In this document: positions 35,917 through 45,147 of the stretch, piece after piece | How positions within the stretch are numbered: position 1 is the first letter of the stretch | Layout of the letters: each line of letters starts with the position of its first letter | Assembly: GCF_900009265.2 (NCBI RefSeq) | Contig: NZ_LR735026.1 | Span: 109,925 to 173,924 of the forward strand | DNA from: Planktothrix paucivesiculata PCC 9631 | Lineage (GTDB): Bacteria > Cyanobacteriota > Cyanobacteriia > Cyanobacteriales > Microcoleaceae | DNA length: 64,000 nucleotides | Direction: 5' to 3' | The notes under the pieces: generated by a model | Told to the model about the DNA's origin: nothing | Seen by the model: the letters and a program-made list of their open reading frames with translations, nothing else | Databases searched by the model: none | Translations under genes and position numbers: made by a program

Positions 35917-36618
35917 ATGCTATTAAAATACAATCCTGGTCTTTGTTTACCTTCGGCGGAAGATTTGCCCGACTCCGATGATACGCCTGTGGATAACGAA
36001 CTGCAAGATTTAATCCCTGGACTGTTAAAAATCCTCCTTGCTTCTATTTGGTCTGAACGCATGGATTGGTTTTTTGGCGTGGATATGGGAATTTATTATG
36101 ATCCCGAACAACCTGCTATTGTCCCCGATGGTTTTTTAAGTGTGGGAGTTCCTCGAATTATTGATGAAGATTTACGCTTGAGTTATGTACTTTGGGAAGA
36201 ACAAGAAGTTCCTATTTTAATCATTGAGGTTGTATCCCATAAACGTCGAGGAGAATATACGAAAAAGAAACGGTTTTATGCAGAAATGGGGGCTTTATAT
36301 TATGTGGTTTATAATCCCCTACGGAAACGCAAACCCCCTTTAGAAGTTTATAAACTGGAAAACGGTGAATATCAATTACAACCTGGGGAACAGGTTTGGT
36401 TGCCGGAATTACAATTAGGAATTGGTCGAGAACGGGGAACCCATGTAGGAATTACGAGGGATTGGCTATATTGGTATAATCCACAGGGAAACCGTTATTT
36501 AACTGCCGAAGAACGTCTGCAACAATCTCAAGAACAAACCAGTTTAGCCGAACAAAGAATACAACAACTGGAAGAACAGTTACGAAGTTTAGGACTTAAT
36601 CCCGATCAAGTCAATTAA
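35917..36618 (+). CDS. Uma2 family endonuclease-like protein
   Basis: A 233-residue protein of the Uma2/DUF820 family, a PD-(D/E)XK restriction-endonuclease-like fold that is greatly expanded in cyanobacteria. Key elements are IVPDGFLSVG with the acidic residue, VPILIIEVVSHKRRGEYTKKK with Glu-x-Val-Ser and the Lys cluster, and FYAEMGALYYVVYNP. The C-terminal 40 residues form a coiled coil ending near QVN. The ATG lies directly behind the tandem GTAATTC heptamers, without a visible ribosome binding site. Biological role unknown; many such genes appear mobile. A 34-bp perfect palindrome follows the stop. Confidence 0.82.
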   Translation: MLLKYNPGLCLPSAEDLPDSDDTPVDNELQDLIPGLLKILLASIWSERMDWFFGVDMGIYYDPEQPAIVPDGFLSVGVPRIIDEDLRLSYVLWEEQEVPILIIEVVSHKRRGEYTKKKRFYAEMGALYYVVYNPLRKRKPPLEVYKLENGEYQLQPGEQVWLPELQLGIGRERGTHVGITRDWLYWYNPQGNRYLTAEERLQQSQEQTSLAEQRIQQLEEQLRSLGLNPDQVN

Positions 36619-36651
36619 TATTAATTGGGGGAAATTATTACGCATAAAATC

Positions 36652-36685
36652 ATTGTGGAGACGTACCATGGTACGTCTCCACAAT
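36652..36685. terminator. 34-bp perfect palindrome after uma2
   Basis: Arm ATTGTGGAGACGTACCA is followed at once by its exact reverse complement, 17+17 bp. As RNA it makes a strong hairpin and may terminate uma2 transcription; it also looks like a dispersed GACGTACC repeat. The group II intron begins 8 bp after it. Confidence 0.6.
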
Positions 36686-37295
36686 AATTGGAAGTGCGAT
36701 TCGTTTAACCTAAAATAAGTTGAAAAAGACTTATGGGACGGTTAACCCAGTTATTAAGACTGGTGATAACTGATTACATTTGTGGGTGAAATTCGGTGAA
36801 TTAAGTCCCACCCCTCAAGTGCTGAGGTGAAAGCATAACCCCTAGTTTGATTGGGTAGCAACCAACAGATTAAAGCGGGGTTAAAAGGTAGAACTACTGG
36901 TAGCCAAAACTGGTAACTATCGAGCAAGAAGTCCATGCGTAGCGCAAGCAAAGATGTATCTGAATCATCGTTAATTGTAATGGTGTAATGGCTAAATCAA
37001 GGTTAAAAACTTGATAAACACCAAGCCAAAAGGCAAGGATAGGGCATAAGCGGTTTTCCTTCCGACTTATAAGCACCGCCCAATAAACCCGGTGGATAAC
37101 ATCACGCTAAAGACTTCAATAATGTGTAATCGGAACGAAGTAACCCCTATATATCTCTGGAGAGGTCGAAATCCAGTAAGTAGCTAACGAACGATATATA
37201 GGGAAGGGATGGTATCAAAAGCGAATGCTTTGCTGTAATGGCAAAAGATATGCAGACAGATACTCGGTAATTCCAAAGAAATAGAACAAGTAGCA

Positions 37296-39020
37296 ATGAA
37301 TATATCTAAAACGCAGAACAATCTGACGGTGGAGTGGAAAGACCTTAACTGGCGCAAACTGGAAAAGGTAACTTTTAAGTTGCAAAAGCGCATATTTCGA
37401 GCGAGTGAACGAGGCGATGTTAAAGCAGTTCGTAAACTTCAAAAGACCCTGATTAATTCCTGGAGTGCTAAATGTATCGCGGTTCGCAGGGTAACACAAG
37501 ATAACCAAGGACGAAATACGGCAGGAGTGGACGGAATTAAATCCCTAACCCCGAAGCAACGTATGAACTTGGTAGGACGATTAAAGTTAACCAATAAAGT
37601 TAAACCAACTCGCAGAGTTGAAATACCTAAACCTGGTACAACCGAAACCCGTCCATTAGGAATACCCACAATCAACGACCGCGCATTGCAAGCGTTAGTA
37701 AAACTAGCGTTAGAACCAGAATGGGAGGCTAAATTTGAGCCAAACAGTTATGGTTTTAGACCAGGACGTTCATGCCACGATGCAAGAGAAGCAATATTTT
37801 TGAATATTAGATACAAGTCCAAATATGTACTTGATGCTGATATCTCCAAATGTTTCGACCGCATAAACCACAAAGCATTAATCTCCAAAATACACACATA
37901 CCCTACATTAAGCCGTCAAATCAAGACATGGCTCAAGGCAGGGTACATGGACGGAAAAGAACTTTTTCCTACCAATGATGGTACACCACAAGGAGGGGTA
38001 ATTTCACCCTTACTTGCGAATATTGCCCTACATGGTATGGAAGAAAGAGTTAAGCAATACGCCGAAACTCTAAAAGGGAAAAAAGCGAGAAATCGTCAGG
38101 CTCTTAGTCTAATCCGTTACGCTGATGATTTCGTAATAATCCATGAGGATTTAAACGTAGTCAAAAAGTGTCAAGAGATAATCGCTGACTGGTTAAGTGA
38201 CATGGGATTGGAATTAAAACCAAGTAAAACAAAACTAACCCACACCCTCAATGAAATTGATGGGAATGTTGGATTTGAGTTCTTAGGATTCCATGTACAA
38301 CAACACAAAGTAGGTAACTACCGATGTGCCAACAACCCGAATGGAATACCACTAGGTTTTAGTACATTAATCACACCCTCAAAAGCCAAAATAAAGACTC
38401 ATCTTGTCAAGATAGCTGAAGTAATAGACTCCCATAAAACCGCACCTCAAGCTGCCTTAATTAGTAAGCTGAACCCTATTATTAGAGGTTGGTCAAACTA
38501 TTATTCAACAACAGTTAGTAAAGAAACCTTCTCAAAGGTTGACCGCCTAACTTACGACAAGTTAAGAGCTTGGGCAAGAAGGAGGGGAAAAGGGAACATC
38601 AATAAAGACAAATACTGGAAAACAGTAGATGACAGAAATTGGTGTTTCAGTACAGAAGATGGATTAGAATTACTCACCCATAGCAGTACGCCAATCGTAA
38701 GGCATACAAAGATTAAAGGTGAAGCTAGTCCGTTTAATGGAGACTGGATTTACTGGAGTAAACGACGAGGCGAATATCCAGAAACTCCTAAAAGAGTGGC
38801 AACACTTATTAAGAAACAAAAAGGTATTTGTCCTCACTGTGGTCTGTATTTTACAAGTACAGATATTGTAGAAGTTGACCATATTATACCTAAATCGTTA
38901 GGTGGTAAAGATACCTACGATAACCTTCAACTTCTACACAAACATTGTCACGACACAAAGACGGCTAGTGATGGTTCTTTAACTAAAACAGTTGAGAATT
39001 ATGACAATCAACCGTTTTGA
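37296..39020 (+). CDS. ltrA: Group II intron reverse transcriptase/maturase with HNH domain
   Basis: A 574-residue intron-encoded protein that helps splicing and mobility. The RT domain spans about 55-330, with RPLGIPTINDRALQALVK, YGFRPGRSCHDA, PQGGVISPLLANIALHGM and catalytic RYADDFVII near 272; the maturase/X region follows (SKLNPIIRGWSNYYS near 393), and the C-terminal HNH endonuclease has CPHCG near 512, VDHIIPKSLGG and LLHKHCHDTK. All catalytic residues are present and the frame is open, so the element may still be mobile. The host gene context is the uma2-purB spacer, so no protein gene is interrupted. Confidence 0.92.
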   Translation: MNISKTQNNLTVEWKDLNWRKLEKVTFKLQKRIFRASERGDVKAVRKLQKTLINSWSAKCIAVRRVTQDNQGRNTAGVDGIKSLTPKQRMNLVGRLKLTNKVKPTRRVEIPKPGTTETRPLGIPTINDRALQALVKLALEPEWEAKFEPNSYGFRPGRSCHDAREAIFLNIRYKSKYVLDADISKCFDRINHKALISKIHTYPTLSRQIKTWLKAGYMDGKELFPTNDGTPQGGVISPLLANIALHGMEERVKQYAETLKGKKARNRQALSLIRYADDFVIIHEDLNVVKKCQEIIADWLSDMGLELKPSKTKLTHTLNEIDGNVGFEFLGFHVQQHKVGNYRCANNPNGIPLGFSTLITPSKAKIKTHLVKIAEVIDSHKTAPQAALISKLNPIIRGWSNYYSTTVSKETFSKVDRLTYDKLRAWARRRGKGNINKDKYWKTVDDRNWCFSTEDGLELLTHSSTPIVRHTKIKGEASPFNGDWIYWSKRRGEYPETPKRVATLIKKQKGICPHCGLYFTSTDIVEVDHIIPKSLGGKDTYDNLQLLHKHCHDTKTASDGSLTKTVENYDNQPF

Positions 39021-39052
39021 ATCGTACCTATAACAAAGGTGGAATTATCAAG

Positions 39053-39086
39053 GAGCCGTGTGAGGTGAAAGTCTCAAGCACGGTTC
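39053..39086 (+). ncRNA. Group II intron domain V
   Basis: A 34-nt hairpin with the AGC triad at its 5' strand (GAGCCGTG), a GAAA tetraloop (GAGGTGAAAGTCTC) and closing strand CACGGTTC. This is the catalytic core signature of group II introns. Confidence 0.88.
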
Positions 39087-39178
39087 TGAAGGAGAGGTAG
39101 GAGTGGTAACGCTCCTATCGACTCTAACAACTTTTTGAGGGGTTGCGATCGCTGATCCACATCAAAAGTTAAAATAGG

Positions 39179-39248
39179 ACAGTTGTGCTAAATGGGATGT
39201 GAGTGACCTACCTCGGATGCAGTAGATAGGAAATTGGGCTACAACTGT
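39179..39248 (+). promoter_or_regulatory. Possible structured leader of purB
   Basis: ACAGTTGT (39179-39186) and ACAACTGT (39241-39248) form a perfect 8-bp stem enclosing 54 nt in which CCTAC / GTAG and AGG segments can pair further. It ends 69 bp before the purB start. It could be a regulatory leader or a small RNA; I do not recognise a known class. Confidence 0.3.
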
Positions 39249-39317
39249 TTCACCCGTCTACTGTTAAACGATTAAAGTCTATTTGAACATCAAAGCGATC
39301 AAATCCAAACCCAGAAT

Positions 39318-40613
39318 ATGATAGAACGGTATACTTTGCCCGAAATGGGCAATTTGTGGACAGAGACTTACAAGCTACAAACTTGGTTACAAGTGGAAAT
39401 AGCCGTCTGTGAGGCCCAGGCGGAGTTAGGATATATTCCATCGGAAGCCGTTGATGAAATTAAGGCTAAGGCGAATTTTGATATCAAGCGGGTGCTCGAA
39501 ATTGAAGCCGAAGTCCGCCATGACATGATTGCCTTTTTAACCAATGTCAACGAATATGTCGGGGATGCCGGACGCTACATTCATTTAGGCTTAACCAGTT
39601 CCGATGTCTTAGATACGGCCCTCGCCTTGCAGATGGTGGCCAGTGTGGATGTATTATTGGAACGCACAGAAGCCTTGAGTCAGGCCATTCGTTACCAAGC
39701 GCAACAACATCGAGATACAGTAATGATCGGCAGATCCCATGGGATTCACGCGGAACCGATTACCTTTGGGTTTAAATTAGCCGGATGGTTAGCGGAAGTT
39801 TTTCGCAACCGAGAACGTTTAGTCCGTCTGCGTCAAACCGTGGCAGTCGGTAAAATTTCTGGGGCCGTGGGAACCTATGCTAATGTCGATCCGAGGATAG
39901 AAGCGATCGCCTGTCAAAAATTAGGACTCGAACCCGATACCGCTTCCACCCAAGTCATTTCCCGGGATATTCATGCGGAATATGTGCAAACTTTGGCATT
40001 ATTAGCCGCTAGTATTGAACGGTTTGCGGTGGAAATTCGTAACCTGCAACGTACCGATGTTTTAGAAGTAGAAGAATTTTTTGCTAAGGGTCAAAAAGGG
40101 TCTTCTGCCATGCCCCATAAACGCAACCCGATTCGCAGTGAACGCTTAACGGGAATGGCGCGAATTATTCGGGGAAATGCCGTTGCTGCCTTAGAAAATG
40201 TTGCCCTGTGGCATGAACGGGATATTTCCCATAGTTGCGTTGAACGAATGATCTTACCCGATTCTTCAACGGTGGCTCATTTTATGTTAGTTGAACTAAC
40301 AGATTTAATCAAGAATCTGTTAGTTTATCCCGAAAACATGAAGCGCAATATGAACCTTTATGGCGGTGTAGTCTTTAGTCAACGGGTGCTATTAACCCTA
40401 GTGGAAAAAGGCATTAACAGGGAAGAAGCCTATAAAATTGTGCAATCTTGCGCCCACACCGCTTGGAATCAAACCGATGGAGATTTTGAATCTTTAATTA
40501 GAGAAAATGACGAAGTTAAAGCAACATTATCTCCAGGGGAAATTGATGCTTGTTTTGATCCTAAACATCACTTAAAAAACCTCGACCAAGTTTACCAACG
40601 GTTAGATATATAA
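39318..40613 (+). CDS. purB: Adenylosuccinate lyase
   Basis: A 431-residue fumarase/aspartase-superfamily enzyme that acts twice in purine synthesis, releasing fumarate from SAICAR and from adenylosuccinate. Evidence: N-terminal MIERYTLPEMGNLW, HDMIAFLTNV, YIHLGLTSSDVLDTAL, the catalytic His in GRSHGIHAEPITFG, and the signature loop GSSAMPHKRNPIRSE with the catalytic Ser. The length is typical of the bacterial type. It is the first gene downstream of the group II intron, which lies in its upstream spacer; a 28-bp palindrome follows the stop. Confidence 0.96.
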   Translation: MIERYTLPEMGNLWTETYKLQTWLQVEIAVCEAQAELGYIPSEAVDEIKAKANFDIKRVLEIEAEVRHDMIAFLTNVNEYVGDAGRYIHLGLTSSDVLDTALALQMVASVDVLLERTEALSQAIRYQAQQHRDTVMIGRSHGIHAEPITFGFKLAGWLAEVFRNRERLVRLRQTVAVGKISGAVGTYANVDPRIEAIACQKLGLEPDTASTQVISRDIHAEYVQTLALLAASIERFAVEIRNLQRTDVLEVEEFFAKGQKGSSAMPHKRNPIRSERLTGMARIIRGNAVAALENVALWHERDISHSCVERMILPDSSTVAHFMLVELTDLIKNLLVYPENMKRNMNLYGGVVFSQRVLLTLVEKGINREEAYKIVQSCAHTAWNQTDGDFESLIRENDEVKATLSPGEIDACFDPKHHLKNLDQVYQRLDI

Positions 40614-40644
40614 AAACAAACCAGGTTTTTAAATCTAATTCATC

Positions 40645-40672
40645 GTAGGGGCGAGGCGCGCCTCGCCCCTAC
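40645..40672. terminator. 28-bp perfect palindrome after purB
   Basis: Arm GTAGGGGCGAGGCG is followed directly by its reverse complement. It would form a very GC-rich hairpin 32 bp after the purB stop. No long T-run follows. GGGGCGAGGCG palindromes of this type also occur as dispersed repeats in cyanobacteria. Confidence 0.6.
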
Positions 40673-40732
40673 AGGATTCTGCACTAAATCAACCCGGTTT
40701 CTAACTAATTACATCATCATCATTTTAACCCT

Positions 40733-41431
40733 ATGCTTTCTAAACTCCTGATGCGATTATTCTTATTTTTATTCCTAATTTTGGGTATTAACTGTAATCC
40801 TGTTCACGCTAAAAATTTAACCCCGCCTCCTGCGTCTCCTCCTCCTTTAGTGATTCAAGACTATAATCAAGTTCCAAATACAGATAAATTAGTTGATATT
40901 AAAAGCGTTAACCCGAATATTCGCCATGATATTCGCTACGCCACAACCAACAATTTTTTGAAGAAAAAACTCTATGCGGTTCCCCGTTGTTTTTTACGCT
41001 CTGATGTCGCCCAACGTTTATCAAAAGTACAAAAAGATTTAGAAGAAATAGGGTTAGGATTAAAAGTCTATGACTGTTATCGCCCCCTGTCTGTCACTCG
41101 TCAAATGTGGGAAATTCTACCCGATACTCGTTATGTTGCTAACCCCGCTAGAGGGTCTCGCCATAACCGAGGAGCGGCGGTTGATTTAACCTTAGTTGAT
41201 TTACGCACTGGGGCAGAGTTACAAATGCCCACGGATTTTGATGATTTTACCGATAAAGCTGCTAGAGATTACACTGGAAATTCTCCCCAAGTGCGTCGAA
41301 ATAGTGATTTACTCGCGGCTAAAATGAAACAACAAGGATTCATTTCCTTAATTACAGAATGGTGGCATTTTGATGCACCCGGATGGGATAAATACGGTCT
41401 TTTAGATGTGCCTTTGCAAAATATTCGTTAA
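40733..41431 (+). CDS. VanX-like D-alanyl-D-alanine dipeptidase (M15)
   Basis: A 232-residue zinc peptidase with a signal peptide (about 1-26). M15D family features: VNPNIRHDIRYATTNNF, CFLRSDVAQRL, VYDCYRPLSVTRQMW, SRHNRGAAVDLTL (Zn His and Asp) and ITEWWHFD (catalytic Glu, Zn His). It should hydrolyse D-Ala-D-Ala or similar dipeptides in the periplasm, perhaps for murein recycling rather than vancomycin resistance, since no vanH or vanA gene is nearby. Its stop overlaps the CHAT gene stop by 4 bp in convergent orientation. Confidence 0.87.
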   Translation: MLSKLLMRLFLFLFLILGINCNPVHAKNLTPPPASPPPLVIQDYNQVPNTDKLVDIKSVNPNIRHDIRYATTNNFLKKKLYAVPRCFLRSDVAQRLSKVQKDLEEIGLGLKVYDCYRPLSVTRQMWEILPDTRYVANPARGSRHNRGAAVDLTLVDLRTGAELQMPTDFDDFTDKAARDYTGNSPQVRRNSDLLAAKMKQQGFISLITEWWHFDAPGWDKYGLLDVPLQNIR

Positions 41432-44157
41432 TCTTGAATTCCTCGCCATTCTCCTTGTAAAGTAAACCCCGACCAATAGTAAGGGGGTATCCATTCTGAA
41501 TCGTTTTGCATTTTGATTTGAGCTTGTCTTAAAGCCGCCCCAGGAGCTAATCCTTCCTTTAACATTCCCTGATAAAACTTAACCATTAATTCGGCGGTTG
41601 CTTGATCATCAACTTTCCATAAACTCACCAGCACTCGATTCGCTCCCGCATACATAAATCCCCGGGTTAAACCTACTAATCCTTCCCCTTTGATCTCCTG
41701 ACCTAATCCGGTTTCACAGGCACTTAACACGACTAATTCCACTGGTAAATTCAAGTTAAAAATATCATAAAGTCGTAAAAATCCATTCTGAGATTCTCCG
41801 GTTTGATTTACTAAAGAAAAAACCAAACCGGATAATTGGGGATTTTCACTATTGAGTAAACCATGGGTGGCAAAATGCACAAAACGGTATTGACTTAATT
41901 CAAGATTAATTGCAGTTTCTCGACTGGCATTAAAGCCGACTTCTTGTAAACTATATTCTTCAGGAACTAAGGCTAAAATCTGAGTCGCTTCTTCCTGGGT
42001 AAAGGGTAAACGATCAAATAAAATTCCCGATTCTCTGGCGGAACGTTCTAACTCTGGAGGAAGGGCTTTAATCGCTTGAAAAACAACGGATTTTAAGCGA
42101 TCATCTGTAGAAGCAAAGACCGGATCAGCTAACACCGCTAGGATTTTTTCTGGGGGTTTGCGATTCTGATTTTCTCCGCGCATAATCCCTAAAACCGAAG
42201 CCGAAGGTAAGGTTAATAATTCATGATTAATAATTAAAGGAATTGCCTCGCTATCCCCAGGGGTTCCCGGTTCAGGAAGGGCGGCAAAAGGAACATATTG
42301 TAAGGCTCCATCGGCGACAATTAATAATCGTTTATTTTTGATAGAGGGGATGGGGGGAAAAGCAATTTCAGTTAGGGCTTTTCCGGTTTCTTCGTAGAGC
42401 GATCGCCGTATCCGTTTACTCGGGGAAAGTAAATTATCTCTAAAGGTTTTAACGGCGGTTTTAAAGGTAGCTTCTGGGGGTAATTCATAAGTTTGGATTG
42501 AGTTAGGAGTCACCGCCCATAAATAACTGCGTTCTTTGCCGAGGGAATATTCTAATAAAACCGTCTGGTCATCTAATAATTTTTGAATTTCAGCTAAAGT
42601 TAAAGGTTGGGGTTGAGTTAGGGCCGCATAATGGGGATTATTCACCCGAATCGTATCTAAAACTTGGCTATATTGTTGAATTAAACTTTCAATTTCTTGA
42701 TTGAGTTGCCGTTTCTGTTCATTCGTATGGGACTGGCTTAAAAGTTTAACTCGCTGTTCTTCTAAAGTCGATAATTTTTGTTTTAAGGTTTGTTTTTTAT
42801 TTAACAGTTTTGGGTCAACTCCAGAGGTCACATCTCCTTGAGCTTGGGCTAAAATATCTAATAAAGATCGAGCCTTAGCCCGTTCACTAATTTGTAATGC
42901 TTTTCCATCCCATCCTTGATCCGGTTGTTGTTGATTCAGTTGCATTAACAAATCAATATAGAATTGGTAGTAATCCTGTTTAGATCCTAAAAAAGAAGCT
43001 CTTAGGTCTTGACTATTAATCTTTATTCGTAAATCTTCAATAATAGTTAAAGCCGTTTCAATTTGAGCGATCGCGGCTTCAAAATTACCCTGTTTTCTTT
43101 CAACCGTTGCCACTCGATATCGAGATAAGGCTTCTTTTGGGCGATCGCCCACTTCCTGACGAATTTTTAAAGCTTGATGATATAATTCTAAGGACTGATC
43201 TAACTTATTTTGTTGAAAATAAATAAAGCCGATATTATTTAAGGTACTGGCTTCTCCCGTGCGATCGCCTATTTTTTGCCACACATTCAAAGATTGATTA
43301 TAGGTGGTTAAAGCCGAATCCATTTGATTCAAATTTGCATAAACAAATCCAATATTATTTAAGGTTGCTCCCTTACCTCGTTGCACATTAACCGCCGCAC
43401 TATCCCCAAATTTATTAATCACTTCGTCCCATAAACTCAGTGCTTGTTGATAATGCTTGAGGGAGATTTCAAACTGATTTAACTCCGATTCTACCTGAGC
43501 TATATTATTTAAAATTGCCGCCACATTAGTCGGGTTTCCCAACTGTTTAACGATAACTAAAGCTTGATTATAATAGTTTAGAGCTTGTTGAAGTTCCCCT
43601 AAATTAAAATAGATCAATGCCATCTCATTTAACGTGGCAACTTCTCCGGTTTTAAAATTAACGGTTTGCCAGAAAGTAAAGGTTTTATTCAGAGTATCTA
43701 AGGCTTTTTGATATTCGCCTAATTGACTATAAATCTTAGCAATAGAAATTAACGTTGTGCCTTGGGTTTGTTGATCTTCTAAGGTTTGAGTTAAAACCAA
43801 TAATTGATTATAACAATTAATCGCCTGGGGATATTCTCCTAAACTACTATAAACAGAACATAAAAAATTTCGAGTCATCGATTCTTGCTGAGGATTATTA
43901 GCTTCTCGCCCCAGACGTAACCCTTCTTCCCACTGTTGAATCGCCGCCCGAAACCCAGCTACTGTCCCCTCTCGATAGCGTTTCATCCCTTGATTAAAAA
44001 TATCTTCCGCTTTAGAATTAGAATTAGTAATTTCTGTGGATTGACCTTCCTGGGCGATCGCCGGGACAACAAATCCAAAAACCAAAAAAGACGCCAGCAT
44101 CAGGAGGCAAAACCAAACCGTAAAAAACTTATTTATGCGTCTATTATTGTGTATCAT
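41428..44157 (-). CDS. TPR-CHAT protease-like protein
   Basis: A 909-residue secreted or membrane-anchored protein: a hydrophobic signal/anchor (about 12-35), some eight TPR units (about 75-375), a coiled-coil region (about 410-500) and a C-terminal CHAT domain (about 590-905). The caspase-like dyad is intact: His in FVHFATHGLLNSENP and Cys in VVLSACETGLG. CHAT proteins are caspase-family proteases, several of which act in defence or cell death; cyanobacteria have many of unknown role. It is divergent from a FecR-domain gene, 136 bp away. Confidence 0.88.
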   Translation of the reverse strand: MIHNNRRINKFFTVWFCLLMLASFLVFGFVVPAIAQEGQSTEITNSNSKAEDIFNQGMKRYREGTVAGFRAAIQQWEEGLRLGREANNPQQESMTRNFLCSVYSSLGEYPQAINCYNQLLVLTQTLEDQQTQGTTLISIAKIYSQLGEYQKALDTLNKTFTFWQTVNFKTGEVATLNEMALIYFNLGELQQALNYYNQALVIVKQLGNPTNVAAILNNIAQVESELNQFEISLKHYQQALSLWDEVINKFGDSAAVNVQRGKGATLNNIGFVYANLNQMDSALTTYNQSLNVWQKIGDRTGEASTLNNIGFIYFQQNKLDQSLELYHQALKIRQEVGDRPKEALSRYRVATVERKQGNFEAAIAQIETALTIIEDLRIKINSQDLRASFLGSKQDYYQFYIDLLMQLNQQQPDQGWDGKALQISERAKARSLLDILAQAQGDVTSGVDPKLLNKKQTLKQKLSTLEEQRVKLLSQSHTNEQKRQLNQEIESLIQQYSQVLDTIRVNNPHYAALTQPQPLTLAEIQKLLDDQTVLLEYSLGKERSYLWAVTPNSIQTYELPPEATFKTAVKTFRDNLLSPSKRIRRSLYEETGKALTEIAFPPIPSIKNKRLLIVADGALQYVPFAALPEPGTPGDSEAIPLIINHELLTLPSASVLGIMRGENQNRKPPEKILAVLADPVFASTDDRLKSVVFQAIKALPPELERSARESGILFDRLPFTQEEATQILALVPEEYSLQEVGFNASRETAINLELSQYRFVHFATHGLLNSENPQLSGLVFSLVNQTGESQNGFLRLYDIFNLNLPVELVVLSACETGLGQEIKGEGLVGLTRGFMYAGANRVLVSLWKVDDQATAELMVKFYQGMLKEGLAPGAALRQAQIKMQNDSEWIPPYYWSGFTLQGEWRGIQD

Positions 44158-44293
44158 GATTCAATTCCTGCTACAACTCAAATCTTGACGATGAGGTGAT
44201 CAAAGGTTTAGGATTTATTATACAGATTATTTTAACCTGATCCGTGTTCAAGAGTTTCTGATCGTTGAAAGTTTCTCATTTTCTGCTTAACCT

Positions 44294-45097
44294 ATGTTCA
44301 CTATTCCTGTTTTTTTAAGATCAATTATTGGGCTCCAACCTTTTCGGGATTGGAAGCGAATTCTAATCGGTTTCAGCACAGGATTTTTCCTGATTTTGAG
44401 TATGGGACTGTTTCAACAACCTACTATTGCTCAAACTAATCTTGCCATCATTCAAGAAATTATCGATGGTAATCAAGTCTTTATTCAAGAAAATCAAGCT
44501 AAGGTAGAAGACCAAGCGGAATTCGGACAAATGATTATCACAAAAGACTCTCGCGCTGGAGTTATATTTAATCAGGGGGCGTCGGGACGGATGGATAAAA
44601 ATTCCCAGATTACCGTTGGTCAATGTGTAGAAATTCAACGGGGACAAATATTAGTAAGTGGCCCGGTTAATGGATGTATTGCGGGGCTGACGGTGGGTGT
44701 TCAAGGAACTATTTATATCCTAGAAACTACCGACGGAAAAACGGGTAATATTAAAGTTTTAGAAGGAACTGTAGAAGTGATTCCAGCCGATGGAACTGGA
44801 GAACCTATCACAGTTAATGAAGGAGAAAAAGTACCTATTTTAAAAGGAATTTTAAGTCAAGTCGTTCCCATGACATTGGAAGAAATTTCCTCCATTTTAT
44901 TAGGTGAATTATTCACGGGTTTCAATATTCCCGTTACTCCCGAAGGGGCATTATCTTCTGTTTGTTCTCGTCTTTTACCCGGGTTTACTTGTTCTCAAAA
45001 TGGTATTCCTACCCCGGCAATTCCCACGCCCCCAATTCCCACGCCCCCAATTCCAACTCCGCCGGTTTCTGTTCCAATTCCGCGTTTCCCATTCTAA
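44294..45097 (+). CDS. FecR-domain protein with proline-rich tail
   Basis: A 267-residue protein with an N-terminal signal/anchor helix (about 24-46), a FecR-like beta domain (about 55-180, with GVIFNQGASGRMDKNSQITV and GNIKVLEGTVEVI) and a C-terminal tail of IPTPP repeats (about 238-262). FecR domains usually lie in the periplasm and relay signals or bind partners; a sigma factor or FecA partner is not nearby. The repeats come from tandem ATTCCCACGCCCCCA units at about 45018-45060. It is divergent from the CHAT gene, so the two may share regulation. Confidence 0.75.
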   Translation: MFTIPVFLRSIIGLQPFRDWKRILIGFSTGFFLILSMGLFQQPTIAQTNLAIIQEIIDGNQVFIQENQAKVEDQAEFGQMIITKDSRAGVIFNQGASGRMDKNSQITVGQCVEIQRGQILVSGPVNGCIAGLTVGVQGTIYILETTDGKTGNIKVLEGTVEVIPADGTGEPITVNEGEKVPILKGILSQVVPMTLEEISSILLGELFTGFNIPVTPEGALSSVCSRLLPGFTCSQNGIPTPAIPTPPIPTPPIPTPPVSVPIPRFPF

Positions 45098-45118
45098 ATG
45101 ATTTAGGACTTATGCAGA

Positions 45119-45147
45119 AACCAGCTTTCTGAACAAGAAATCTGGTT
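45119..45147 (+). terminator. Hairpin after the FecR gene
   Basis: AACCAGcTTTCT and AGAAAtCTGGTT pair over 11 of 12 positions around GAACA, ending in TTTTC. Together with its place 21 bp after the stop it is a plausible intrinsic terminator. A second small palindrome, AGAAACC-C-GGTTTCT, lies at about 45169-45183. Confidence 0.5.

Larger units (their letters stand above)
36694..39128 (+). mobile_element. Group II intron with intron-encoded protein
   Basis: The 5' end GTGCG at 36694-36698 matches the group II consensus. Domain V is at 39053-39086 (34 nt, starting GAGCCGTG, GAAA tetraloop, ending CACGGTTC). Domain VI follows, with stem GTAGGAG / CTCCTAT, a bulged A at 39121 as likely branch point, and a 3' end ACTCTAAC at 39128, so the A is the eighth base from the end. 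The total is 2435 nt with the protein gene in domain IV. The 5' exon ends in TTGGAA; a loop at about 37050-37065 containing TTCCGA could be EBS1 (five pairs plus wobble). Boundaries are inferred from consensus only. Confidence 0.8.

Noticed and set aside
37265-37280. TTCCAA as EBS1 of the intron
   Set aside because: It pairs perfectly with exon TTGGAA but lies just before the protein gene, too far 3' for domain I; the loop near 37060 fits better.
36619-37295. Several short open frames in the intron 5' part
   Set aside because: They overlap the structured intron domains I-III, lack ribosome binding sites and look like chance frames.
40733-41431. Vancomycin resistance gene vanX
   Set aside because: M15D dipeptidases are common in bacteria without van operons, and no vanH/vanA partner is nearby.
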